NCBI RefSeq assembly: GCF_000236705.1 | Contig: NC_016599.1 | Location: 3,534,001 to 3,598,000, forward strand | DNA from: Owenweeksia hongkongensis DSM 17368 | GTDB lineage: Bacteria > Bacteroidota > Bacteroidia > Flavobacteriales > Schleiferiaceae | DNA: 64,000 nt | Direction: 5' to 3' | Part shown: positions 18,916-27,897 of the stretch, one piece after another | Layout of the letters: the number at the start of each line of letters is the position of its first letter | Position numbering within the stretch: the stretch's first letter is position 1 | Notes under the pieces: generated by a model | Databases searched by the model: none | The model's input: only the letters and a program-made list of their open reading frames with translations | Told to the model about the DNA's origin: nothing | Position numbers and translations under genes: made by a program

Positions 18916-19932
18916 TTAATTGAATAGGAAACCATTTGCAATTACTCCTGATTTAAACTGATCAATAAGCTGACCAGTTGCTGAATATCGGTAGATATCC
19001 GAAGCTTGGTTGTAATCCAGGGCATCAGCCAGATAGAGCTCTCCTGTCACTGGGTTTACGTTAAAACCGTAGATGTTCTGACCTGAAAAATCGAGTATTT
19101 TCTGTGGGGATAAGTTTAGTGCATCCACGCTCTGGCGGTAAACTGAAGTTCCCATGACAAAATATAGATCTTGTTCATTAGAATTGATTTCCAGATATAA
19201 TGGGTTTTCATTATTTCCAAAAGTCCAGTCAAGCTCTATATCTCCATTTTGACTAAATCGATACAAATGCGCAGGGTTTTCTGTGGTGAGTACCCACATA
19301 CGATTTTTGCTATCTACCACCATACGTTCTACGTTTTTACGCAAAGTGTAAGTGCTATCTTTTTCTAGTGTTTCGGGGTTCAGGCTCACTAGGTATTGCT
19401 TGCTGCCTACCCAAATCCTATCATTCCAGGCTATAGTATGGAATCCACTTTCAGGCATGACTATTTCTTGCTCCACTTTCATTTGGTCTAAGTTTAATAC
19501 CCAGAGCTTTTTGGCATAAAGCTCTGTAACAAAAGCCCGATTTTTATAAAATGAAATGTAGCGTGGGTTGATCAAGCCGTCAATATCACCAACATTTTTC
19601 CAAGTGGTAGTGTCCACCACAGTTACCTTTCCCGAATTATTTAATACCAAATAGTACCGGCCATTATATTGCTGCATATCCTGAAGTACATCGCCAAGAG
19701 GTACATCATCATTAAAGCCTGAGTATACATTATATTGAACATCTTCTTCTGATGGATTGTAAGCAGTAACGCTTGCATTTCCACTTCCAAAATTACCTTC
19801 ATCTACCACAAAAACATGTTTTCCTTCCAGTACTGGCTTTGGTTTTGGGTTGGTTTCCTGCGGGCCGATAATGTCCCGATCACAGGCTAAAAGACCAAAA
19901 ACTGCAAATGCTATTGTAATCAAATTTTTCAT
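18916..19932 (-). CDS. BtuG-like DUF5074 beta-propeller lipoprotein
   Basis: The 338-residue lipoprotein (lipobox LLAC near residues 14-17) folds as a predicted YncE-like seven-bladed propeller: repeated VVDTTTWKNVG, VLNLDQMKVEQEI and VSLNPETLEKDS strands, with DEGNFGSGNASVTAY near the start. DUF5074 proteins include BtuG of Bacteroides, a surface lipoprotein that binds cobalamin very tightly and sits on BtuB. Here the gene overlaps the TonB receptor gene by 4 bases and is the last gene of an operon behind a cobalamin riboswitch. A BtuG role is therefore well supported by context, though not proven. Confidence 0.85.
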   Translation of the reverse strand: MKNLITIAFAVFGLLACDRDIIGPQETNPKPKPVLEGKHVFVVDEGNFGSGNASVTAYNPSEEDVQYNVYSGFNDDVPLGDVLQDMQQYNGRYYLVLNNSGKVTVVDTTTWKNVGDIDGLINPRYISFYKNRAFVTELYAKKLWVLNLDQMKVEQEIVMPESGFHTIAWNDRIWVGSKQYLVSLNPETLEKDSTYTLRKNVERMVVDSKNRMWVLTTENPAHLYRFSQNGDIELDWTFGNNENPLYLEINSNEQDLYFVMGTSVYRQSVDALNLSPQKILDFSGQNIYGFNVNPVTGELYLADALDYNQASDIYRYSATGQLIDQFKSGVIANGFLFN

Positions 19933-21830
19933 AGGCCGAGTTGGTAGTTTAGTCGTACACTAAAATTAATACCTGGCTCAGGGCGGTAAGGTAGTACCTG
20001 ATAAGGATAATTGAATATGTTGAAAACCGTAAAAGCTCCACTAAGTTGGTGCTTTTTACTTTTAATTAAATTTTTATGTAACAAACTCAAATTAGCTACA
20101 GTATAAGAGGGCATATATATATCATTGCCGGCTGTGGTGTAGTAGCGGCTGGTATAGTTTTGTGAGTAGCGCAATTCCCATTTTTTTAGCTGTAGCGAAA
20201 GCCCCCCCGAAACTTTGTGAAACGGAACGTAGGGCAATTGCCCATTGGCATCATCGTTTGAGTAAACTTCTACCGTGGTGGAGTGCGTATAGGAATAACT
20301 CATTCTATTACTCAATCGCCAATTTCCAAATTTTAAACTGCCACTAGTTTCTATTTCCACACCTGCATTTTCTACTTTTTTGAGATTTACAGGAGTGGTG
20401 TAATTGGCCTCAGGCACCCATTGAATCCAATCATCAACAAGGTTGTAAAAGCCTGTTGCCGCTACTTTTTGATGGTTGCGACTTTCGTCAGAATTAAAAA
20501 TCATATAGTCATAACCTGCCTCAAGATTCCAGCTTTGTTCGGGTTTCAAATCTGGATTGCCACCAGGGTCCCAATAAAAATCGTTGAGGGTGGGGTAGCG
20601 GTAGTTGCGAGCAATATTCACACGCACTTTACTTTTGGTACCGATCTTTTGATGTGCTCCGATTGAGCCAATCAATGGTGAAAAAGTATCATTGATTAAT
20701 TCTTCACGAAGCATTAGGTTTAGACTTCCATTTTTGGAAAAATGGTACTTCCAGCTACTAAAGATACTAGAATGATTTCGGGTTTCCTGGCCTTCATACT
20801 TTTCTGAATTAGCCACATCATAGCGGTAGCTAATTCCACTTTCAGTTTCAACTTTATTGGAAAATCGATACTTGTACCGCAGATTATTTTGCCATGAAAC
20901 AAAGCGATTATTATCTTTTTCCAGGCTTCCTCCGTTTATAAAAATGTTGTCTGCTTTTACAAGTCCTGAGTTTACTTTCAGGTTCCATTTTGTAGCCTCC
21001 TGATTATATTCGGCTACAGCCGAAAAACTGTAGTCTTCCAACCTATCTTTAGTATCCATATTACCAATGATGGTGGGAGGTAATTCTCTGTCCACATGGT
21101 TGTACCACGCTTTTAGCGAAAGAATCTTTTTGCTGGAAAGGCGATAGTAGAAATTCTGAATGGCTCCTTGCTGCTGATAGGCTGAGTTTTGCATCACTCG
21201 CTCAGGGCGATCAGCTTGGGTAATGTCTTGATATGTGAAATCATTATCAGCCGTGTAGAAATATAGCTGGGTTTCACTTCTGAATTTGTTTGTCCCTAAA
21301 TTTAGCGTTAGGTTGGTTTGGTACCGATCAAAACTGCCGGCCATTTGCTGTAGCTGAATATTGTTTCCGGCCTGAAAGTTGGCAGTATTATCCAATCGTA
21401 GGCTTCCGCCTAAAGCTCCTGAGCCGTCACTCAAACTAGCAAAACCATATTGTATATTAAGTTCATCAAAGGCATTTACAGGAATGGTAGAAAGATCGGC
21501 CAGCCCTAGCATAGGTGAACCAATGTCAAGGTTGTTCCAATAAACTTTGGTGTGAGAAGCCCCTGTTCCTCGAAAGGAAAGTGTAGCTACACCATTACCT
21601 CCGTAGGATTTAACGAAGATTCCGGTGTTGTCGCGCAGAGCTTCACCCAAGGTTAATCTTCCAATTTGGGCCAGGCTATCTGCCGAAATGCGTTCTTCTT
21701 TAAAGGTATTATCAGCTTTCACCAGAAATTCAGTGACCTGGGCTTCGTTCAATTGCAGGGTATCTTTTATTTGTCCCACTAAAGGTCCAGTCAATAAAAA
21801 ACACATTGCTATGAAAGCCTGCTTTGTCAT
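19929..21830 (-). CDS. btuB: TonB-dependent receptor, BtuB-like (cobalamin uptake)
   Basis: The 633-residue outer-membrane protein has a signal peptide and a plug domain (LGEALRDNTGIFVKSYG, LSFRGTGASHTKVYWNN, GSGALGGSLRL). A 22-strand barrel follows, and the C-terminus ends in an aromatic-rich strand (NFSVRLNYQLGL). No CarboxypepD_reg domain is present, as in BtuB-type receptors. It overlaps the T9SS protein gene upstream and the BtuG-like gene downstream by 4 bases each, and the operon follows a cobalamin riboswitch. This makes B12 or a corrinoid the likely substrate. Confidence 0.88.
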   Translation of the reverse strand: MTKQAFIAMCFLLTGPLVGQIKDTLQLNEAQVTEFLVKADNTFKEERISADSLAQIGRLTLGEALRDNTGIFVKSYGGNGVATLSFRGTGASHTKVYWNNLDIGSPMLGLADLSTIPVNAFDELNIQYGFASLSDGSGALGGSLRLDNTANFQAGNNIQLQQMAGSFDRYQTNLTLNLGTNKFRSETQLYFYTADNDFTYQDITQADRPERVMQNSAYQQQGAIQNFYYRLSSKKILSLKAWYNHVDRELPPTIIGNMDTKDRLEDYSFSAVAEYNQEATKWNLKVNSGLVKADNIFINGGSLEKDNNRFVSWQNNLRYKYRFSNKVETESGISYRYDVANSEKYEGQETRNHSSIFSSWKYHFSKNGSLNLMLREELINDTFSPLIGSIGAHQKIGTKSKVRVNIARNYRYPTLNDFYWDPGGNPDLKPEQSWNLEAGYDYMIFNSDESRNHQKVAATGFYNLVDDWIQWVPEANYTTPVNLKKVENAGVEIETSGSLKFGNWRLSNRMSYSYTHSTTVEVYSNDDANGQLPYVPFHKVSGGLSLQLKKWELRYSQNYTSRYYTTAGNDIYMPSYTVANLSLLHKNLIKSKKHQLSGAFTVFNIFNYPYQVLPYRPEPGINFSVRLNYQLGL

Positions 21831-22795
21831 TTCAGGATTAGCTTTCGAGAAACTGTATTTCCACTTTTTAGTTTGAGCTGAAGCAAATACATACCACTTT
21901 GGAATGTTGTCAAATCAAGGTGTTGGTCATTTACAAATTTTGTAAAAATTGCTTGACCATTAGTGTTGTAAACAGAAATGTGATCAACTTCTGGGTGTAG
22001 TTGAATCGTTCCAATTGATGGGTTTGGGTAGAAAAGTTTTTTTGCAAGAGGTTCTTCTGAAAGGCCAATGCCTGAAGAGGGATTCAAAACAGCAACGGCA
22101 TCCAAGTCAAAACCACCAGAAGGAAAATTTGTAGGGTAGGGCTCATTTATAATATTTCCTTGAGCATCGCGTGTGGCGTGCTGTGGGGCAATGGTTCCAA
22201 TAGCATCTACAATTCTAAGGTGTGTAATGGCTTGAATATTAACGGAAGTGGAATCTTTTAAATCTGAAAAATCGAATGGTGTACCGAACTCTGCGCGATA
22301 TTTTCCGGCAAGGTTGTGTATATCGGTTGGATGAATATTTCCAAAACCGCCAACCTGTTGGGTAATCTGTGTAAGGCTATTTGCCGGAAAACGGACAAAA
22401 TTCACTCCATCGCTGCTAACTTCCACGAAGGCCAGCTCTAGATAAGTGTCGCTAAAAGAGTTTTCAAAGATGGCTAACTCAGGGCCAGATTGATCAGATA
22501 ATGCTGGATTAAAAGTAATTTGCGCATAGCCACTGTCTCCAAGGCTTATCGCGTCTGTATTAGCTTTGCCAAAAGCAGCTGATGAATCGCCATGACTGGC
22601 TAATCCAAGGCTTTTATTAGCAATATCCAAATAGCCACGAACCAGTGTGCAATTGTTAGCCCAAGACTGAACAATAGATGAGTCTTTGTGAATAGCAGTG
22701 CTTCCGGCTATTCCAGCTGCTGGTGCATAAGGACCAGTAGCCTGGCTCCACAAGAAGCCAGGCACTAGTAATATTATGATTGTCAAAAAGCGCAT
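21827..22795 (-). CDS. T9SS-secreted surface protein of the cobalamin operon
   Basis: The 322-residue protein has a signal peptide (cleavage near WSQA) and a C-terminal T9SS type A sorting domain from about residue 250 (YPNPSIGTIQLH to GMYLLQLKLKSGNTVSRKL). The central domain contains GDSGYAQITFNPALSDQSG, LAIFENSFSD and ELAFVEVSSDGVNFVRF, a pattern seen in other cell-surface proteins of unknown role. A DLDAVAVLN stretch closes it. The position in a riboswitch-led operon directly before btuB suggests corrinoid capture at the surface. That role is inferred, not shown. Confidence 0.75.
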   Translation of the reverse strand: MRFLTIIILLVPGFLWSQATGPYAPAAGIAGSTAIHKDSSIVQSWANNCTLVRGYLDIANKSLGLASHGDSSAAFGKANTDAISLGDSGYAQITFNPALSDQSGPELAIFENSFSDTYLELAFVEVSSDGVNFVRFPANSLTQITQQVGGFGNIHPTDIHNLAGKYRAEFGTPFDFSDLKDSTSVNIQAITHLRIVDAIGTIAPQHATRDAQGNIINEPYPTNFPSGGFDLDAVAVLNPSSGIGLSEEPLAKKLFYPNPSIGTIQLHPEVDHISVYNTNGQAIFTKFVNDQHLDLTTFQSGMYLLQLKLKSGNTVSRKLILK

Positions 22796-23916
22796 TAGCG
22801 CAAAATTACAGGTTGTGTTTCACCATTTACTTGTACAAGATAAATTCCTGCTGGTAGTCCTGCCAATGAAATGCGTTCGTTAGCCTGAGCTTGTTGGCTA
22901 ATTACTAAGTTTCCATTTCCTTGGTAAACTTTTACCTCAAGGGGCTTTGCAGCGTCAGCAGAAATTTGAATGTAATCACTTGCTGGGTTAGGATAAATTG
23001 AAAATGCCAATACTTTTCTTTCGGCAATTCCCACTGTATTGTCTACAGCAAACGGAGCTCCCGGACGCAATGCTGGCGCAAAATCTGTGTAAGAGGCTCC
23101 AAACAAATCTCCATTTACCACTTTGGTTCCAATACCTGCATTCATGGCCCAATTACCATAGTTGGTAGCACTCCAGGTACCCCAGTAGTTTGGCAAGCCA
23201 CCCATTCCGCTATCGGTTTTGTAAATGATATCATTAAGGAAGGAAGTCGCATTTACAGTGAAATTGGTGTCTGCATTAGCGATTTCGTTTAACATATCAC
23301 TACCGGTAGTTGAGTCAGTGAATAATACCCCCCATGCGAAAGACGAAGGTGTATTTCCGCTAAGGAAATCAACAACCAAAATAGCGCTGTCAGATCCGGT
23401 ACCTACCCATGTTTTTACATCCGTAGCTGTAAAGGTATTTGGATCCCAAGCTGCGATAGGGAAGCCAGGTTTTACCGCTGAGGGCGTAAACCCATAGGAA
23501 ATCGCAAACCAGTCACCATGAGCAACCGATGTGCCGATTCCACTATTCATGGCAAGTGATGCACTGTCTGTACCACTCCAGGTGCTCCAGTAGTCAGGCT
23601 GACCGCCTAAACCTTCATGCGAACCGTAGATCACATCATTAAGAAAACCACCTGATGCATTTACCGTAAGGTTGATGTCGGCTGCAGCAATGTCGGTAAG
23701 CATGTCTTCCCCTGTGGTGGTACCATTAAAAAGGTAGCCCCAAGCATAGCTTGAGTCTGTTGCGTAGGCTGATCCATCTTTAAAATCTACAATAAGCATG
23801 GCGGTATCGCTACCACTTCCTACAAAGTACTCGAGATCATCAAAGGTAAACTGTGCCTTAAGTGAGGCGATAGTGGCAAACCCTGCCAATAGAAATGAGA
23901 ATAGTTTTTTGTTCAT
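22795..23916 (-). CDS. T9SS-secreted protein with two tandem domains, cobalamin operon
   Basis: The 373-residue protein has a signal peptide (about residues 1-21, ending LKAQ). Two homologous domains follow at about 25-160 and 168-295; each has GSGSD/GTGSD, a WG-LF-TTG-DML stretch, a FLND(V/I)IY motif and a YW-TWS motif, then GIGT. A C-terminal T9SS sorting domain begins near IYPNPASDYIQI and ends at GIYLVQVNGETQPVILR. It is the first gene after the riboswitch and shares one base with the next gene. The internal duplication, secretion and context suggest a bivalent surface ligand binder for corrinoids. Confidence 0.75.
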   Translation of the reverse strand: MNKKLFSFLLAGFATIASLKAQFTFDDLEYFVGSGSDTAMLIVDFKDGSAYATDSSYAWGYLFNGTTTGEDMLTDIAAADINLTVNASGGFLNDVIYGSHEGLGGQPDYWSTWSGTDSASLAMNSGIGTSVAHGDWFAISYGFTPSAVKPGFPIAAWDPNTFTATDVKTWVGTGSDSAILVVDFLSGNTPSSFAWGVLFTDSTTGSDMLNEIANADTNFTVNATSFLNDIIYKTDSGMGGLPNYWGTWSATNYGNWAMNAGIGTKVVNGDLFGASYTDFAPALRPGAPFAVDNTVGIAERKVLAFSIYPNPASDYIQISADAAKPLEVKVYQGNGNLVISQQAQANERISLAGLPAGIYLVQVNGETQPVILR

Positions 23917-24029
23917 TGTTAAATGAAATTTAAAAAGTTAGAAAACAAAAAACTCCCAGGAAAAAATCATAGAATAAGACCCATCACGGGCCGTTTCCTA
24001 TGTTCGCTTTTATCCTGAAAGCAAACACA

Positions 24030-24235
24030 AATTGCAAAAGGCAGGTCTTCTGGCTCGTCTTATTTTCAGCGCCTTCCCGTTCCGTCCCGATAGCTATCGG
24101 GAATAGGAACAGTGGCAAAGGTGATACTGAAAACTCTTGATAAGACTTACAGCTTCAGGAAAAGCTCCGGATTTACACCGGATTCCCTTTTAACCCCGCA
24201 AGCATGCGGGGACCAAAATGCTCGGCAAACTTACA
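24030..24235 (-). ncRNA. Cobalamin (B12) riboswitch
   Basis: On the minus strand the block reads, in order: a GGAATCCGGTGTAAATCCGG hairpin, a CCTGAAGCTGTAA stretch, the B12-box core GCCACTG, GGGAAGGCG, and GAGCCAGAAGACCTGCC. These are the conserved parts of the AdoCbl-class riboswitch. A CCCCGCA/TGCGGGG hairpin (24194-24211) lies at its 5' side. It sits 113 bases upstream of the first gene of the cobalamin-uptake operon, so cobalamin binding should shut the operon off. The expression platform between 23940 and 24020 was not resolved. Confidence 0.95.
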
Positions 24236-24266
24236 TTAAAAAACAATGGACTCGCAAGTGGAGAGT

Positions 24267-24863
24267 TTAGGGGGTGTAGCTGTGAAGTTTGGTTACAAAG
24301 TCTATCAAGGCATGGTCTACAACAGCCTCTTGTAGTATCCCATTTTTATAAGTGTATTTGCTTTTTCGGTTGGTTTGAGGTTCAGAAACCCAATAGGTGT
24401 GAGCAGCGGATTTTTCCAACAATTTGATAACGCAGTCTGCTTCAGAATAAATTCTTTGGTGCTCTGTGCTCGGTTCTTGAAAATAAAGTCGGGTGGTGGC
24501 AAAGTGGAGTTCTCCGGGGATTTGAAATGATTTGCCATCCTGCATTACGCGGTAATGATCACCCGTCCATTTGGTGTGGGAGGTACTGTAGATTTCATCA
24601 TTTTTTTTGATCGTAACACGAGATTCTATCAGTCTTTGATTATCGTAATGGGCAAGCTGATGATAAGAAACCGTGTAGGTGAAACCAAGTTTTACGGTGG
24701 CTTTTGAACTTACTTCTACTGTGGTAATTCCATTGTTTACTTTTTGAGTTACCGTTTGATTTCCTACTTCAAAACCTTTTAGTGAGATGATGTACTTGGC
24801 AGTTTGCCCAATAGTGTAAAAGGGAAGTAGGATAGAAATTGCTAGAATTATGAATGTCCTCAT
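24267..24863 (-). CDS. Secreted DUF6134-like protein
   Basis: The 198-residue protein has a signal peptide (cleavage near TIGQ). A single beta-rich domain resembles the DUF6134 pattern: a GFEVGNQTV opening, YHQLAHYDNQRLIESRV, LHFATTRLYFQEPS, and a closing YTYKNGILQEAVV. The function is unknown. It overlaps the patatin gene by 4 bases as the downstream partner, which hints at a shared role in lipid or envelope handling. Confidence 0.6.
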   Translation of the reverse strand: MRTFIILAISILLPFYTIGQTAKYIISLKGFEVGNQTVTQKVNNGITTVEVSSKATVKLGFTYTVSYHQLAHYDNQRLIESRVTIKKNDEIYSTSHTKWTGDHYRVMQDGKSFQIPGELHFATTRLYFQEPSTEHQRIYSEADCVIKLLEKSAAHTYWVSEPQTNRKSKYTYKNGILQEAVVDHALIDFVTKLHSYTP

Positions 24864-25729
24864 ATCAGCTTTTGTTTTGCAAGAGTTTTGTGTGCATCGT
24901 GGTAGGCTTTTTTACCAAATTCAATCATCTCTTTGGCACGGTAAAACTCAAAAGTAGCACAACTGGATCGTGGAATATTTACCACTAAATCTGGTTTGTA
25001 ATGCTTGATGATCATCTCAGTTAATCGATCTTGAGTGTGGTCATACGAAGTTTGTAAAAGGTCGATTAACGAATAGTTGGGTGGATGATTTTCCTGATCT
25101 TTTTTGTGGAATGGCCAAGAAATAGGTATCCAGTTTTTTTGTGTTTCATCTTGAGGTTTTGGGGAGCTTTTTATTGGAGAGCTGTCTTTAGAATTGATAT
25201 TGACAGCGACTACCAAGTCGCCTTCATTTTTGCTTACCAAATCTATCGGTAACGGATTTAGAACACCACCATCTACAAGCATGTTTTTTCCTTCAATCAC
25301 TGGTGTGAAAATCCCTGGAATGGCAATGGAAGCTCTCAATGCACTGAAGAGGTTTCCTTTGTTAATGTGTACCTCCGTCATTGTGCCGATGTCGGTAGAA
25401 ACTGCTGTAAAAGGTATTGGAAGATCCTCGATATTTAGTGGCCCAGTCATATCCAAAATGGTGCTGAACACTTTCTCTCCTTTTACAAAACCCTGTCGGG
25501 TAAAGGTAAAGTCGGTAAGGCTAAAAACAGATGAGCGGGTGAGTGTGAGTAGCCATTCCTTGTAAGGCTGTAAATGGCCAGCGCAAAATATTCCACCAAC
25601 CACGGCTCCCATTGAGCAGCCCACTACTTCTACTATTTCATGGCCGTCATTAATGAGTTCTTCTATTACACCTATATGTGCAATTCCACGGGCTCCACCG
25701 CTACCAAGTACAAGCCTTACTTTGGCCAT
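24860..25729 (-). CDS. Patatin-like phospholipase
   Basis: The 289-residue protein has the patatin oxyanion loop GSGGARG (residues 9-15), the nucleophile elbow GCSMGA near residues 38-43 (GxSxG) and the catalytic Asp in MLVDGGVLNPLP. It probably hydrolyses acyl esters of membrane lipids. The family is widespread (RssA/YchK type). It lies upstream of and overlaps the DUF6134-like gene. Confidence 0.92.
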   Translation of the reverse strand: MAKVRLVLGSGGARGIAHIGVIEELINDGHEIVEVVGCSMGAVVGGIFCAGHLQPYKEWLLTLTRSSVFSLTDFTFTRQGFVKGEKVFSTILDMTGPLNIEDLPIPFTAVSTDIGTMTEVHINKGNLFSALRASIAIPGIFTPVIEGKNMLVDGGVLNPLPIDLVSKNEGDLVVAVNINSKDSSPIKSSPKPQDETQKNWIPISWPFHKKDQENHPPNYSLIDLLQTSYDHTQDRLTEMIIKHYKPDLVVNIPRSSCATFEFYRAKEMIEFGKKAYHDAHKTLAKQKLI

Positions 25730-25759
25730 TTTAATTTGAGGTTTTGGCTAAAGTACAAA

Positions 25760-25969
25760 TCACTGGGTTTTGGAAAACTCCAAAATATCTCCAGGCTGAC
25801 AATCCAACTCTTTACACAAGGCTTCAAGGGTCGAAAATCGAACAGCTTTTGCCTTTCCTGTTTTTAAAATAGAAAGGTTGGCTTCAGTAATTCCAATGCG
25901 CTCGGCTAAATCCTTTGACCGAATTTTTCGCTTGGCCATCATTACATCAAGGTTTATAATTATAGCCAT
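25760..25969 (-). CDS. Small Cro/C1-type (XRE) transcriptional regulator
   Basis: The 69-residue protein is a single helix-turn-helix domain of the short YozG type: KIRSKDLAERIGITEANLS followed by GKAKAVRFSTLEALCKEL and the closing CQPGDIL. It shares one base with the DUF2975 gene upstream, a very common pair in Firmicutes and Bacteroidota. The two palindromes at 26584-26665 are the likely operators of this regulator. Confidence 0.92.
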   Translation of the reverse strand: MAIIINLDVMMAKRKIRSKDLAERIGITEANLSILKTGKAKAVRFSTLEALCKELDCQPGDILEFSKTQ

Positions 25970-26571
25970 TACACGGTAAGTTCGTTTTCCTTTTTCATTT
26001 GCAATCCTTCATTGAAGGCAATTGCTATGGCATATATTAAAAAGCCAACTGTAATAGAGTCAAAGTTAGTATTATCTACCCACCGGTAAGTTAGGCTGTC
26101 AGGTAGTTTGTACACTGAGGTGATGGCTATTAGATTTATGAATTTTATGAATGAGAAAATGACTGGCGTAAGAATAAGTAGCCATGCCATTTGCTTTAAC
26201 CTTATGATGTTTTTACTGCGAAAAGCCTTATTGTTTTTCACGTCATCTACCAGGTTTATAATGATTTGAAGAACCCAAAGTATAAAGCCGAATTTGAGGA
26301 TTAAGGTAATGGCGCTGATGATTTGCAGAGAATAGGTAGATGGTACTTGCGCAGAAATATGTTCTACCGTAAGCGTTATTCCTTCAAAGGAGTTTAGAAC
26401 ATCGTCAAGAGATTTTTGAAGTTGTTCATCCGCGATTCCTATTGAGGGCGAGGTGATAATCATAGGCTCGCCTTTCATAGATAAAATCATGGCACAAGCC
26501 ACAATTCCGATGGCCACCGTGACCCATTTTGCGAAGTACAAGATGCCGCTTATGATTTTGAGCTTATTCAT
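25969..26571 (-). CDS. DUF2975 membrane protein, partner of XRE regulator
   Basis: The protein (200 residues from the ATG at 26571; upstream codons are open but lie in the operator region) has four predicted transmembrane segments, near residues 8-30, 85-110, 130-155 and 170-190. It carries the family stretches NLVDDVKNNKAFRSKNIIRLKQ and the final YAIAIAFNEGLQMKKENELTV. It likely acts with the downstream HTH protein. The ATG at 26571 is chosen because operator palindromes lie immediately upstream. Confidence 0.88.
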   Translation of the reverse strand: MNKLKIISGILYFAKWVTVAIGIVACAMILSMKGEPMIITSPSIGIADEQLQKSLDDVLNSFEGITLTVEHISAQVPSTYSLQIISAITLILKFGFILWVLQIIINLVDDVKNNKAFRSKNIIRLKQMAWLLILTPVIFSFIKFINLIAITSVYKLPDSLTYRWVDNTNFDSITVGFLIYAIAIAFNEGLQMKKENELTV

Positions 26572-26583
26572 GCTTAAAAGAAA

Positions 26584-26665
26584 TTTATTATTGATAAACA
26601 ATAATAAAACAAAATCTGTAAGCCACAAAGTAAAACGGAAAATAATTATTGAAAAACAATAATTA
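26584..26665. promoter_or_regulatory. Two matched palindromic operators upstream of the DUF2975-XRE pair
   Basis: Two perfect inverted repeats have the same core ATTATTG-N5-CAATAAT. The first has arms at 26584-26593 and 26599-26608 and the second at 26643-26651 and 26657-26665. Their centres are 58 bp apart and they lie 12 and 71 bases upstream of the DUF2975 ATG, spanning the promoter. Identical half-sites and spacing suggest one dimeric regulator, most simply the XRE protein of the same operon. Confidence 0.75.
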
Positions 26666-26667
26666 GG

Positions 26668-27039
26668 TTATTTCCTTATCCACTCCAGTGCTTCCTCTTT
26701 ATCGCTAAACTCAAAAGACTTTTCATCAATGGCGGGAATTAGTTTGTACTCGGCTGTTGCCAAAAATCGAAGCCAGTCTTTGTCTGTCACCAAAGCTATT
26801 TTGTCTACTTTGCTGAAATAGGTTTTTAGCTTGCCGATGGCAAATTTTAGGCTGTGCCACACCACTTCCCAATCGGTACCTTCATAGCGGGGTATTTCCA
26901 CATAAAGTTTAATATTTCCGGGAGACTCCATTTTGGGGATAAGTTCCTGCATCATATTTATAAATGCAGCCTCGCTCACTCTTCCATCTACTTCAAAACC
27001 TAAAATATCAGGTTCTACAAATTGAATTTTCTTAATCAT
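26668..27039 (-). CDS. SpoIIAA-like (STAS-related) protein
   Basis: The 123-residue protein (ATG at 27039) has the pattern of the SpoIIAA-like family: GFEVDGRVSEAAFINMMQE, a VEIPRYEGTDW stretch, and IALVTDKDWLRFLA. The conserved helix/strand order ends in EEALEWIRK. The family is cytosolic with no firm function. The stop lies 3 bases from the second operator, so it is upstream of the DUF2975 unit and separately controlled. Confidence 0.75.
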   Translation of the reverse strand: MIKKIQFVEPDILGFEVDGRVSEAAFINMMQELIPKMESPGNIKLYVEIPRYEGTDWEVVWHSLKFAIGKLKTYFSKVDKIALVTDKDWLRFLATAEYKLIPAIDEKSFEFSDKEEALEWIRK

Positions 27040-27096
27040 GGTTATTGTTTTTAGAGGTAACAAGAGTATTGGGTTTGAGTTCGTTGAAGTGGTTTG

Positions 27097-27134
27097 AAAA
27101 AATAAACCCCCAAGGAAATAAATCCTTGAGGGTT
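27097..27134 (-). terminator. Terminator downstream of the 27161-27622 gene
   Basis: The AACCCCCAAGGA / TCCTTGAGGGTT stem (27105-27116 and 27123-27134, one mismatch) is followed on the minus strand by a T-rich run. Confidence 0.85.
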
Positions 27135-27160
27135 GGTCATTGTTTGGTTTATGTTTTGAT

Positions 27161-27622
27161 TTACTTCAGTTCAAGCTGTCTAGCCATTTTGCCTCCCATA
27201 AATTTCCGCATTTCAAATCGGCTTTTTAATTCCTTCTGACGACCTTCGTCTTTGGGGTCAAACACTTGGGCAACGATTTTGTCAAATTTCTCATCCATAC
27301 CGTCCATATCGCCATACTTGTTTACGGCAATCAGTATCATAATATCCCAATCATCTTCATTGCTAGGCATGCCTTCCAGAAGTATAAAATCTGCAATTAG
27401 GCCTTCTTCTTTGGCTTTATTCATTACCTGCATGTAGTTTTTTGCGAGATACTTTTTGTAGTCATCGGCCATGCCAGGCTTGGTACGGATGTATTCTACC
27501 GACCAAATTTTACCTTCTTTTAGCTCTTTCTCACCCGATGATTTTTGAGCACTCAGTGAAGGTGCTACTAACATAAATGATAGGATTGCCAGCATCATAC
27601 TGGCGCGTTTGATTGATTTCAT
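27161..27622 (-). CDS. Secreted protein of unknown function
   Basis: The 153-residue protein has a signal peptide (cleavage near SLSAQ, residue 26). A single alpha/beta domain has WSVEYIRTKPGMADDYKKYLAK and DDWDIMILIAVNKYGDMDGM, resembling a dimeric ferredoxin-like (EthD/ABM-like) fold. It ends in a basic helix. No family is firmly recognised. It is a single gene with its own terminator and is divergent from dnaE across 275 AT-rich bases. Confidence 0.6.
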   Translation of the reverse strand: MKSIKRASMMLAILSFMLVAPSLSAQKSSGEKELKEGKIWSVEYIRTKPGMADDYKKYLAKNYMQVMNKAKEEGLIADFILLEGMPSNEDDWDIMILIAVNKYGDMDGMDEKFDKIVAQVFDPKDEGRQKELKSRFEMRKFMGGKMARQLELK

Positions 27623-27897
27623 AGCTCTATTAATTTTAAAGATTAAAAATTAGCAGAGAGCTCGGTTGGTTCATGGTTTGGTTTGTGCCAAATGATACAT
27701 AGTTGACCAAACTATATTGTAGCAGAAGGCAATTTGGTTTGACTTTAAGGTTTCCTAAAGATGCGATTTTTTAATTTGTGACTGAGTAGTTAAGCATTTG
27801 TTCCTACTTTTCAATGGTTATCAACACCTGTTATTTTCATGGTTTAAGTTCCTAACTTTCAACTTTGCACGTGAAAACTTTAAACCTTTAGCAGTCA

